Positions 9,728 through 20,103 of a stretch of DNA of 64,000 nucleotides are shown here, one piece after another. Source of the stretch: Tenodera sinensis (taxonomy: Eukaryota > Arthropoda > Insecta > Mantodea > Mantidae); assembly GCA_030765045.1 (NCBI GenBank), contig CM060963.1, positions 120,471,735-120,535,734 of the forward strand. Reading direction: 5' to 3'. Under the pieces are notes generated by a model. The model saw nothing but the letters and a program-made list of their open reading frames with translations. It made no database searches and was not told where the DNA came from. The stretch's first letter is position 1; each line of letters opens with the position of its first letter. Made by a program: the position numbers and the translations under genes.

Positions 9728-11148
9728 ATCTTATATATTTAAACGAGCAATTCTTGAATATAAATATATTCCACGCAACTTGGAAACGGCTCTAACAATT
9801 TCGATCAAATTTTGTATTCAGATAGGGTTTTGCTTATTAATTTTATCTATATATGTATCATTCCTGAAAAAAACGTGATTTTACGCGTAACAGTCACAGT
9901 TACTCTAAACCTTATTTTGGCCATAATTTCTCTGTTAATGGGCCAATTTCAACAAACAAGACAAGATATTAAAGGTCTCGTCACGGAAACGGCTCCAACA
10001 ATTAGGATGAAAATTTATATTTGGTTAACATTTTGCTTTTTAAGTTTATCTAAATAAGTATCTTCTCCAAAAAAAAACTCGCATCAAAACAATATGGAAC
10101 TCCAACTCTGTTCTGTGAATACTGCCTGTTCTTCCTAACCTGAAAGTGAAATTCATTTTACAGAGCCACTGCCACAGCTGTTCAGCACTGGATGAACTTT
10201 CCCCCCCAAAAATGCAATTCCTCGGGGTAACTTCCTGTTCTAAACAATGGGTTCTAATATATATAAAAAAAAAAATCTGCATATTTATCCACAGTATATA
10301 TATCCTCTCCAACTTGGTAAGAAAAGTAATAAAAACATCAGTAATTGGCATATTATTGCTGGTAAAAGCAAAAACAAAACTCTTTTATCACAGAATGCTA
10401 GTCACTACACTTGGCCAACAAATCGAAAGTAAATAGTTACAGAATAGCCCTGAAAATTGTGTATAACCAACTGTAAAAGTGGTAATGTGGAAACTTTAAG
10501 CAAGTGGAAACAAGGCCTGCCAGCTATTATTTAGGATCACAAACTAGGGATATTTTTGATGTTAATGAAATTGTTTTGATTTATATTTACCCAAACAAAG
10601 TTTATTTTTAGGGGAAAAATTAACCCCAAAAGGTCAGCAAGCGAAAGGTTATCATTCTGTTAACTGTCAATATTGATAGATCAGAAAAATGAGTCCCCCT
10701 AATAAATGATAAATCTACAAAGCCCAAATCCTAATTTTTTAACCTCCCTTAACCTGGTAAGTTATATCAGATGATGAATGAAATGGGTGAAATGATGCAC
10801 GCATGAGTGGAGTTACCGGAAATCCATCTCCTTACGACAAAGAAAAAGCCCAGAAAAATTTTATCCAGATAACTTACCCTAACCAGGATTCAAACTCTAG
10901 ACCTTCTTGAATATGAGACAGACCCTCACACCACAGAAGCAGGTAAAATTTATATTTTGTTCTAATGAGATAAAGGGGAGACAATTACCTGATGAAATCA
11001 GTCAGGAAGCTCAATGAGGGTGAAGAGGATGCCTCTCCAAAACTAGCTGTTTGATTTCAGTGAGGCAATAAGTGTTTTTAATGCTTTCCAGTGTTTTAAC
11101 TAAGATTTTAAGCTTAGACATAGATGTTATCAATCTTATAGCACTTAC
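9728..11148. other. RacGAP1 intron with a degenerate duplication
   Basis: No genes recognised. Two similar segments about 205 bp apart (9783-9870 and 9988-10075) share AACGGCTC(T/C)AACAATT and TTTGCTT followed by TTATCTA. A sequence near 10870-10900 (CAGGATTCAAACTCTAGACC) is weakly tRNA-like, but a second promoter box is not clear. Confidence 0.4.
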
Positions 11149-11377
11149 CAATAGGTGCTGTAGGTTTAATATCCTTCAAAGGCACACCACTGCCAAAAGC
11201 TCCTGCACTGTTATGGTAATTACGCATGATCTCTTGCCCTTTGTTGTTTGAAAGAAATTCCTCATTCTTTGGAACAGTCTCTATGCGAGCAGAAGCCTTG
11301 ATGGGACCTTCCATACCCATGGTCACTGTTGTTGTAGCAACTATATGTTCATTCATTCGCATGTTAGTTGTATCCAC
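11149..11377 (-). CDS. RacGAP1: RacGAP1 exon: central linker
   Basis: Encodes VDTTNMRMNEHIVATTTVTM, then GPIKASARIETVPKN and ends PLKDIKPTAPIG. The block HIVATTTVTM...GPIKASARIETVP parallels the conserved segment in vertebrate RacGAP1 before the C1 domain (ESIVAKTTVTV...GPIEAVSTIETVP). The acceptor is TTTTTTGTAG and the donor is ATTG|GTAAGT. It enters in phase 0 and leaves in phase 1, agreeing with both neighbouring exons. The linker is thought to be a site of mitotic phosphorylation in this family, but no specific site is claimed here. Confidence 0.92.
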
Positions 11378-11654
11378 CTACAAAAAATAATGCAAACATT
11401 CTCAAATAACTCCTGGAAGGTGATTTTTGACTTGCTGAAACTAAGGAGTTTGTTGCATATTTAATTTACCTTTAAATACTCTCAGGGAAAAATGAGTTAC
11501 AAGATTTCATGCAGTTTTATCACATTCTCTGATAGTATGTTAGGAGTAGCTTCTCAATATAGGTAAAATCATAAAATACCAAAATTTCAAACTCACTTAA
11601 GAGTCATATCTTTTAGACTAATTAGTCACTTAACCAAAATCAGCAATTTCAAAA

Positions 11655-11730
11655 TAGAAAGTTGTATCAGAATTGAAAAGCTTAATGTCAGAACTAGGAA
11701 TTGAACCATAGAAGGCCAAAGATCCGCAAC
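11655..11730 (+). repeat. tRNA-like repeat family A, truncated copy
   Basis: GTATCAGAATTGAAAAGC, TTAATGTCAGAAC and AGGAATTGAACC match the left end and box-B region of the family-A copies. The rest of the unit is lost. Confidence 0.5.
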
Positions 11731-11930
11731 ATGGCACCAACCTTCACAAATCTGACTTTGTTTTCACACTTTAGGCTACACCCAGCCAGAGTGAAACAAT
11801 GAATACCAGATTTCAAATTGGTTTGAAACAGTTGTTTTCAGGCTAGTACGTACGGAAAGTATTGTATTCAAACCAAAATTTGGATGCCAAGATTTCACTG
11901 GAAGTATATGTTTTGAGGCCCCTGAATGGA

Positions 11931-12003
11931 AAAAAAAAAAAAAAAAAAAAAAGCATTTTTAGAAAAAGTGTGTGTGTCAGAGAGAGAGAGAGAGAAAGAC
12001 ACA
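11931..12003. repeat. A-tract and (GA)n microsatellite
   Basis: A run of about 22 A ends near 11952 and a GA-rich repeat lies at 11979-12000. Simple sequence only. Confidence 0.8.
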
Positions 12004-12264
12004 AAAACGAAAAGTTGGTTATAAACAAGAGGTGGTATTTAAGTTTAATATCTTTCGAGGATGAGACACAAAGATTTTGAAGAAAATTCCTCCACCCTAA
12101 ACTAACTTTAACATAGAAGTTTTTCAAAAATTTTTATTTTGTTTAAAGTTGTAAATGTAATGAAATATATATTTTGAATTTTTTGGCTATTGCCTATGTA
12201 GTCCTTTTGACTTGCAGAACTGGTGAACCATAAGATGTAGACCAAATCTTACTATACAAAAAAT

Positions 12265-13408
12265 CTGATGTTGCACTCACATGACTCTCTGCTCTTGTAC
12301 TAACCATTCTTACCGTTATTCCTGTATCTTCTTCGTGCTAGTTGAGATAAACATTTACAGAAATTATCTTATTGCTTATTTCCTTGTAGGTGCAAGGGGA
12401 ATACTAGACTACAGTAGGCTTTAAGCATTAGTCAAATCTTTTAAAGGACTGAGATCCTGTCCTCTTTGCACGCTTAACATACAAAGAAACGAACAATGAT
12501 GTTCCATTTGACGAAAGTTTTAAGCTTTCTGAAAGTGACACAAATAACGAGGAATATCTCTGAAATGGTTCACTCTACAAAAAAATGTATTGGGACATAA
12601 ATTGTGTGTTTTAGCGAGATCTACATTTTTTGTGTATTAAGATTTTGTCTATCTCTTACGGTTTACGAGTTACTCAAAAGTTATCCAGAGCAAACAGGAA
12701 TACCTAGGCTATAGGCAAAAAATTCAAGATATACATTTCATTTGTCACACAAATATCTTAAACATACGACATTTTAATCAAAATCGAGCCATTTTCAAGA
12801 AAATCAAAATTTTCCATGTAAAGGGTAGTTTAGAGTGGGGCTATTTTCTTCAAAATCTTCATGTCCCATCCTTGAAATACATAAAACTTCAATACCAACT
12901 TTGGTTTTTAACTGACTTTTTGTTTTTGAGATATGCTGTCCATAGACTGACAGACACACAGACAAATTCAGGGGGTCTCAAAACATTTCTGGTGAAATCT
13001 CAGCATCAAATTTTTGGGTGGAATACAATACTTCCTTCTACTTACCAGTAGAGAAAGTAAAAATTTAGATCTTGTTAAAACACAAATTATGCCCGAATGC
13101 ATTTTGTTTGTGGAATGAACCATTTCGGAGATACTCGTCATTTGTGTGAGTTTTGCAATACTTCAAGCTTTCTCAAATGGAAGGTCGTTATTCACTTCTT
13201 GACCATGCAAAGAGAACGGAATTTCAAAGCCTTCATGTAATGACCAGCTTTAAAAGAGTATTCCTATATTCTCCTTGCACCTACAAGCAAATATGCAATA
13301 AGATAATTCCTGCAAATGTTTATCTTGATTAACATGAAGATAGTAGAATAAGAGTCTGTAAGAGTAGTTAGTACAAAAGTAGAGAAAGTCATGAGTGCAC
13401 AACATCAG
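12265..13408. mobile_element. Fold-back element with ~350-bp inverted arms
   Basis: The left arm (12265 to about 12615) starts CTGATGTTGCACTCAC; the right arm (about 13080-13408) in reverse complement starts CTGATGTTGTGCACTC. Both contain TTATCTTATTGC, TTGTAGGTGCAAGG and the inner GAACCATTTC(G/A)GAGATA(C/T)T block. A ~450-bp centre carries no coding capacity. Related sequence recurs at 26000-26480 (centre only) and 38461-39560 (one arm and centre). No clear target-site duplication was found. Confidence 0.75.
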
Positions 13409-16240
13409 TTTTCAAGTTTGGGTTTAAGCAACAAACCAAATTTGTTTACAAAAGCATCACTAAAAAAAGTAAATTTACATCGTAATTTAGCTGTAAGTTG
13501 ATCACTTTTCTAACATTGTTAGTAGAATGGATCTGATGTGGGTGCATCTCAGTTCCTGGAATTATCTTAGTTTCAGTTAATTACAAGTAGGATGCAGACA
13601 TCTGTGAAAAACATGCTCTACAAAACAGATAAGGGAAGCTAGGAAGGTTTTGTTCAAGTCATATCTATACTCTGCGCCAAACAAGGTGATTGACACCCAG
13701 GTGGTGGAGAGATCTAAATGAACAGGAGGGGATGGATGCATCATTGTGATCGTCATAGCAACGAGGAACCAATTAGAGCTAAGACATTTCCATAGCAATG
13801 CTAAACCAGTGTTGTCAATATTTAACATGTGATTAGCATGTGCCTGACCTACAATCCAGCAGTAACATAAACCACCATCATATCTTCTGTTTTCCCTTTA
13901 ATATATACAATGCCTCCCTCCAGTTCAGCTTGTATCAGAGATTGCCTGTGTGCTGACAAGTTTGTTTGCATCATTCTATTTATGTGGTTGTGTGTCTGAA
14001 TCTGTATCTGTGCGTACGCTGTGAGCATTTACAACTGTCTCACTCTTTTAATGAACATTTAATTACGTCCAAAAATATTGACAAAGACAGCGTAGCCAAA
14101 CGAAAAACTTCCCGCATTCGGGAAGCAAATAAAATTGTGTTTGGTAACATACATATACCAATTAAAGGATCATGCAGTAGATGGTTTGCTGAAGAACATG
14201 GTCACAATATGATTTGATTTCCCCCTTTCCTAGTGTAATCCAATTTAATTAATTTAGGCCGAAGTAAAAGTTACGTTGTGTGAAACAAAGATTTTACTGT
14301 GCCGTCTGTAATAAAGCTACATCAATAAAAAGCTGAAAACTGAAAAAGCAGTTACTGATACAAAGAGCATAATAAGTACAACGTGGGAAAGTGGAGTTTT
14401 AGAAGCAAGGATAAAAAAGTGTCATTTCTGCAGGTAATGCCAGCAACAACAGCAATTAGGATATCAGTGGCATTTTTCCATAACATTTTACATGTAGGTT
14501 TTATTTTCTTAACATAAATATTTACAGTGATATATGCTTGCATGTTCTATCCTTTGCACTATTTTACTATTGTCTTCAAATACAAATATAAATTATACCT
14601 GCTCTGCATTCCAAAAACAATCCAACAGTCTTCCTACACATAATGCTAACGCACTCTCGACATGGTTATGATAAGCAGCAACAGGACCTCTCTTTCACCG
14701 TGAACTGTCCATCCCTTTCTTGTTTGGCACTAATAATAATTCATTCTAATTATATACTGTTGATGTTTCCAATTTAGGACCCTCTGTAATATAGCTCCTT
14801 CCTAATATGCTTTCTAGGTTAAAACAGCTCAGAATTCTCATTGAAAGTGTTAAAAGTATTACAATTAGCTTAGCTTTGTAGGTTGATGACCCTTTCAAAG
14901 GAGAATATGCCAAAGTGCTTATAATAACCATTATGCTTGTCAACAGGCCAAATGCAAAGATCCTCAAATGCTACAAATTAAAGAACATTGCGAAACAGAA
15001 TTTACAGCATTTCTATTCTTTTCCTAATTATTTCTAAATTGTTAAAATGTAAATTTTTTAGTACTGTGAAACAGATCCAATATAAGAATGGCCATCCATC
15101 ATAATTAATTTGAAAACCTGCAAAAGGAGGAACTTTTAAAGCAATACAGACTTTCCAAGGCAGTTGTAAGAATAGTCTTATAACAAATATATTATGTTAA
15201 AATACTACAAACAGAAGCATCTTACTACAAGTCTTACCTCCTCTGATACAAGTGTTAATTACTTACCAGGAGCCTACCAATGCGCTCACATCACAAGCAC
15301 CTCAAAAGTTTCACTGTATCATCTTTGTGCTATAAGAAGCTCATGTTCCAAAAATGAGCTGCTGTTTTCAACTCTGAGTACGCAAAAATGAGTTTCGGAT
15401 ATCTTGGAATATATAGGAAACAACACAGCACTGTAAAGTAGGGACTGGCCAACCTGATGGGCAGCAGTCTGTCTCCCACATGTGCAAGAAGGTAGCACAG
15501 GCTTTGCTAGTGCAGTCTGCTTGACATGATATCCTACAGATTTTGGTGTTATTCCGGAAACAACTCTAGGCGTAGACGACAAGGTAGATAGTGACATTTC
15601 TGACAATTAATCTTCATTCTCACAATCAGCACATGACAGTCACCCTCCATAACGGAACCAGGATCAAATCTTGTTTTGGAATCTAGCGACTCATAATACA
15701 GACGAGTCTGCAATGAAGTTCTGGGACAGTTGTTATAGGTGTCCTCAACAGTATTTAAAGCAAAAATGAACTTGACTCTGTTTATCCAACATTATCCTTT
15801 TGTTGTTAATTGTGTTAACTTTTATATATCCATTGTGTTCGCATAATGATTATTTGTATAAATATCACATTAGAAATGTTAAAAATATAAATAGGCATTG
15901 TTTTCTTGGCATGTCTGATCATCATCAGACATCACGAGAAAGTGTCATAAAGCAAGACAATATCTCAATGCTATTGTCATAGCAACAAATCAATTTCTGT
16001 TCTTGGATCGATAATTCTAAAGGACACAGACGCCAATGTAGGCAAGGCTCAAACAAATTGAATATTAAATGGTTTAATCTTTTTGGACCAAAGAGTCAGT
16101 ATAAGAAAGACATTTGTAATCAATATTCCAAGAAATTGAAATATACACATATATAGTATTACATATTATAATGCTCTTAAATCGACTTGTTATAAGAAGT
16201 TACACACCATGTTTAGCAAGATTCTGCTAAATCATGATAT
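13409..16240. other. RacGAP1 intron, no feature recognised
   Basis: About 2.8 kb of AT-rich sequence. Short open frames (13966-14217 plus, 15319-15606 minus and others) show no recognisable domain and no flanking splice pattern consistent with the RacGAP1 reading. The gene already joins in phase from 28334 to 11377 across this region, so no exon is required here. Confidence 0.55.
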
Positions 16241-16864
16241 TGAGACAGGATATTGTAAGACGCCAAAAGAAAATCATTTATGTGAATATTTGTTAAGTGT
16301 AATTTGTTTTTGGTGTTCGTACGAGTTGGTTTAGTGACGAAAACATGTTGCTATTGTTCATTGTTACAAACAATTAAGTTTGTTTAAAGACGTCATAAAT
16401 ATTTCCATATTTATGTTTAATATATGTGTATAAATAAAAGAATTATGTGTTCAATATTGAAAGGGAAGGGAGAATAGCTAAAGATCGCTTCCCTAACAAT
16501 ACGGGAACTATTTGATGAACGCATACGCGGATGTACACAAAAAGAAGGTAGCATCATGTGAAGAAGCGCCAATTGTTTAGTTAATAGCATCCGTGTGCTT
16601 GATACAGGAAGACGTGTTTTTATAGTGCTCTTGGATGTGAGTAGAAAATTGATTAAACTTTCATGAAGCTTTTGTTCTATCTATATAATATAAATTGGTG
16701 CGACGAAAAGTAATTTAAGTGTAGAGCCGAGAAAAAGTGTTAATAAAGTAATATAGTGAAATAAACATCGAGTGATTGTTCATTCCATCTAGTACCACGA
16801 CCTGGGGTAGGAACAGAATCTCATAGCTCAGCACATTCCATCTAATATTATAAAAACAGCACCA
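16241..16864 (+). mobile_element. Solo LTR (624 bp), TGAGACAG family
   Basis: Begins TGAGACAGGATATTG and ends TATAAAAACAGCACCA; flanked by the 4-bp duplication ATAT (16237-16240, 16865-16868). The end is identical to the LTRs of the element at 30435-35483, while the body is closer to the solo LTR at 44412-45215. It contains an AATAAA signal at about 16739-16767. It was presumably left by recombination between two LTRs. Confidence 0.85.
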
Positions 16865-17254
16865 ATATATAGTTTTGGACATGTCAACACGTACGAACTG
16901 TGAAAGAAAAGTATTGAGATTTTATTAAGACTCAATAATTGTTACCTCCCGAAGGTGCAAATAAATATTTAAACAAATTTAAAAATGGGAGTTCAATAAC
17001 ACTGGATTCAAAAGAAAAATGTGAGCCTTAGAAAGGGATCCAAGGTAATCTCCTGACACCACAATAGTGGAAGAACCGGAAATTGAAGTTCAGTAATATG
17101 CCTTGTTCTGTATCATGCTCAGAGAAAATAAGTCTTTATAGCTATGACTACATAGCAACGAAACATTCTCCTTTATAAAAAAACCACACCAGTTCTAATT
17201 ATGTTTGCAATCTGCAAACAAACAAACAAAAAAATTAGCATCGAGTGTAAAAGA

Positions 17255-17335
17255 AATGCTGTATCTTTCTGGTTAAATGAAGTTCGGAAGAAACGCTGTA
17301 TCTTTCTGGTTAAATGAAAGTGGGAAGAAACGTTC
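17255..17335. repeat. Two-copy tandem duplication (~40 bp)
   Basis: CTGTATCTTTCTGGTTAAAT occurs twice, 43 bp apart, followed each time by GAAG and GGAAGAAACG sequence. Confidence 0.7.
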
Positions 17336-17540
17336 ATTAACCAATGTGTGCAGCAGATTTATTTTTGGTGAAGGCAACTATATACGTGGGAGAAACAATA
17401 GGAAGTTGTGCTCTTAACTTCTACTGACCATAAAAAATATCTGTATGATAAGACTATTTGAACACTTTATAGATGCAAGAAGAGCAAAGAAAAAAGTAAC
17501 CATGAAGATTTAAAGCTCTGGGCCTTGGAAATTTCAAAAA

Positions 17541-17805
17541 GCTCGAGTGGTAGAATCAGAAGTGAAAAATTCAATGTCACAACCATGAATAATAATTACT
17601 ATTAATAATAATTACAAATTTAATCCCAGGACACAAAATACTTAGGATTGTAAGTTGCCCTTGGGGTATTTGTCTCTGATGCGAGACTCCCTTTGTGGTC
17701 TACCGGGAGAAATACAGAACAACTGCACAGCAAGCGGAAGGTCTGTGGTTCAAATTCAGGTTGTGACATTGAATTTTTCAGATCCAATTCTACCTCTCAA
17801 GTATC
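17541..17805 (-). repeat. tRNA-like repeat family A, inverted-ended copy
   Basis: The box-B-like GTGGTTCAAATTCAG lies at about 17747-17761 on the plus strand. The unit ends with GACATTGAATTTTTCAGATC and CTACCTCTC. The same end also occurs inverted at 17545-17582 (GTAGAATCAGAAGTG, AAAAATTCAATGTCACAACC), so this copy has ~40-bp inverted termini. A DNA-transposon-like origin of the family is therefore also possible. Confidence 0.55.
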
Positions 17806-18369
17806 TTCAGTTTTCCTTACAGTAGAAATAGTCCCAGGTTTTAATACAGGCTCTCTGAAATTTTCATCTGGCATAACTTGCCTTTTTAGTAACTGTATCT
17901 GTTCGTAATGTGTCCTTAAAATGGAAGGAACAAACGAGTACTGGGAACAGGTAAAAAAAACATTCTTTTGCAAAACTCTACCCATATCCTATACCTTTTG
18001 GAGAATTTGTCTATTAGGAAATGAGTGAAAATCACATTGCAGTCATATGCACAACAATGAGGCATTTAATTTTTTAAAATATTACGTTATTTGTATAATA
18101 CTATGCAGACTCAGTAACACTATCACCAAAACACCACTGTAAAGTACTCCACTCTTGAACTCAAATGTCAACAGGAACAATTTATTAAAACCTGTTAGAG
18201 TGCAAGCAGCAGCAACTAAGATGTGCATTTTGAGGCGATATTGTTTGGAAGAAGCCTCCTAAAATATTTAAAATGTATGTTTATAGTGGTGGCAGAAAAA
18301 AAGCCCCCTTAAATTTTGAATTGTTGTTACAGTGGGCAATGATGTAGATATTCAATTGTCTTGTTCATG

Positions 18370-18978
18370 TGTTATCTGGATTGGCGTCGCGTCTGATACA
18401 CCAAGTCCGAGTAAAAACTGTGGTATTACGGCATATACGCCATAATATACAAATATTCATGTGTAGTAGTAAGAAGGAATTACCCTTCACACAAGAGATA
18501 CATTATTTTACGACGAGGGTCACAATATAAAGAACTTATCGAACATAGAATAGTGCGTGGTCCGTGGCATCGACGGGTGAACCCCGTACATAGGAAAGGA
18601 TGCCAATCAATCATATCTAAACGTGTATTCTCGTGTGATAATAAAAATAAACTAATTCAACAAATTAAATGTGAATTTGTAATTTATCAAACCGCGTATT
18701 GTTCCGCACCACTCCCTAGATATATACATTTAACAGGACTGCAGAAAGAAGAAAGAGTCGTTCATGCTCACCGCTGTGTTAGACCGGCAAGGAAGGATTG
18801 ACGCCCCCATATCAAACAGCAAATGGTACCCTCAGGTCTCAGTGAGGTAAGCCCCACGTAAGAAGAAGGAACGTTACCAATTGGAAACTACCTGGGTCGA
18901 CAGTACGAGTCAAATCGTTACAAATGTCGCATCAACGTGTGGCTAGTAAGAATAAATAAAAAACCGTTACAATTTCCA
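18370..18978. mobile_element. Candidate solo LTR (609 bp)
   Basis: Begins TGTTATCTGG and ends TTTCCA, flanked by CATG on both sides (18366-18369, 18979-18982). A TATA-like AATATAAAG lies at about 18523 and an AATAAA near 18951. The base composition is less AT-rich than its neighbours. The interior shows no homology I recognise, and a 4-bp duplication can arise by chance, so this is a proposal. The short open frame 18553-18801 has no recognisable domain. Confidence 0.4.
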
Positions 18979-19199
18979 CATGGATGGAGTTGATGACGTG
19001 TTCATGATTTCGCTTACACAGCAATAACAGTATCATGCAGTAAAAGAACAATTTTACTACTGCATTTTAAAAGCCATATTGTTCATTGAGGAAAAATGCT
19101 GAACACAAAAAAAATAAGCGAACATTTATTAGAGTGGAAAAATAAGGCACCCATTTCAAAACAAGCACAATAAATGCAAAAAGAAATTCATTCAACACA

Positions 19200-19612
19200 T
19201 TTATAGAAAATTTGGATGCAAAAATAGGTCTATAAGCTGATGACCTAGTTATTTGGAAACAGAAAAATTAAATTAAAAATGTGGAGAGCACCATACAAAC
19301 GTCACTGGAAATACTTGGGAAACGGTGTTCAAAACATTTAATGACAGTAAATACAGAAAACACTTATTTCCAGCATTTTTCCCTGGGGAAAAAAGACAAA
19401 AGAAATTAAACTGTATTATAATGCCAATGAACTCCAAAGAACATAATTTTCGAAGTATTTAGGAATATATTTTGATAAAAGACTCACATGGCTACATCAA
19501 GTAGAATCTGTTACAAGGAAAGCAAATAATAGGTTCAAAATACTAAAAGGACTAGCAGGAATCAAATGGGACAGCTCTAGAAAAAATGTTAAACATGACA
19601 TATAACACACAA
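19200..19612 (+). pseudogene. LINE reverse transcriptase, palm fragment (5' piece)
   Basis: Across frames one reads ADDLVIWKQKN (the catalytic ADD box), then ESTIQTSLEILGK, FSKYLGIYFDKRLTW and NNRFKILKGLAGIKWDSSRK. This is the palm and thumb of an RNase H-bearing LINE. The reading stops where the TTAA MITE begins and resumes at 22746 with LKYCGDVLITASES, so the two pieces are one LINE copy. Confidence 0.8.
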
Positions 19613-20103
19613 AATCCGGTGTCCATGATCATGGACATAGGCATTTTTTCCCTATTTGTACTAGTTTTAGCTGTTTTTATGCTATATTCTTGTTATACTG
19701 TCTGTCACCAATTAAACATACGTATTTGAGACGTATTTGAATTGTAAAAAATTATTTTTTTTACAATTTAAATTGTAGTGTTTTTTTTTTTAAGAAAAGA
19801 TGCAAAATCCATGCAACTGCAGTCAAATGAAACCCTGTCATCATCCACGCGTGCCATCACACCGATTATTTTACGTGGGCCCTCTCTGTCCTTTACCACA
19901 GGCACATTTGACTGCGGTTGCCAAGACTCGAACTCATGACCTCAGGCTTTGAGTGTGTGGCCAGTGCACTACGTGTTGCCTCAACGATCATGGCTATTCA
20001 AGCCAGCAGGCTGAAGGTGTCCCAGACCGCCTAATCTAAACCGGTTTTGAATTAGAGGAAGAACGGCATAAGTAGCAAAATCACTCGGTACTGAAAGGGT
20101 TAA
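19613..20103 (-). mobile_element. TTAA MITE with tRNA-like module, copy 2
   Basis: Homologous over its length to the MITE at 37308-37805, in the opposite orientation. The right end is CTGAAAGGG followed by TTAA (20100-20103). The left end lacks TTAA and about 16-20 terminal bases. An 18-bp perfect palindrome TGTCCATGATCATGGACA lies at about 19620-19637. The interior carries a tRNA-like block (GAGTTCGAGTC in reverse complement, 19926-19936). A piggyBac transposon is inserted precisely at its terminal TTAA. Confidence 0.8.

Noticed and set aside
14746..14967. Hydrophobic ORF on the minus strand that might be a RacGAP1 exon
   Set aside because: No splice-phase need (28334 joins 11377 in phase 0) and no similarity to the RacGAP1 linker.
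15319..15606. Minus-strand ORF with Ser/Thr/Pro-rich start considered as an alternative RacGAP1 linker exon
   Set aside because: No convincing acceptor and donor in matching phase, and no family similarity.
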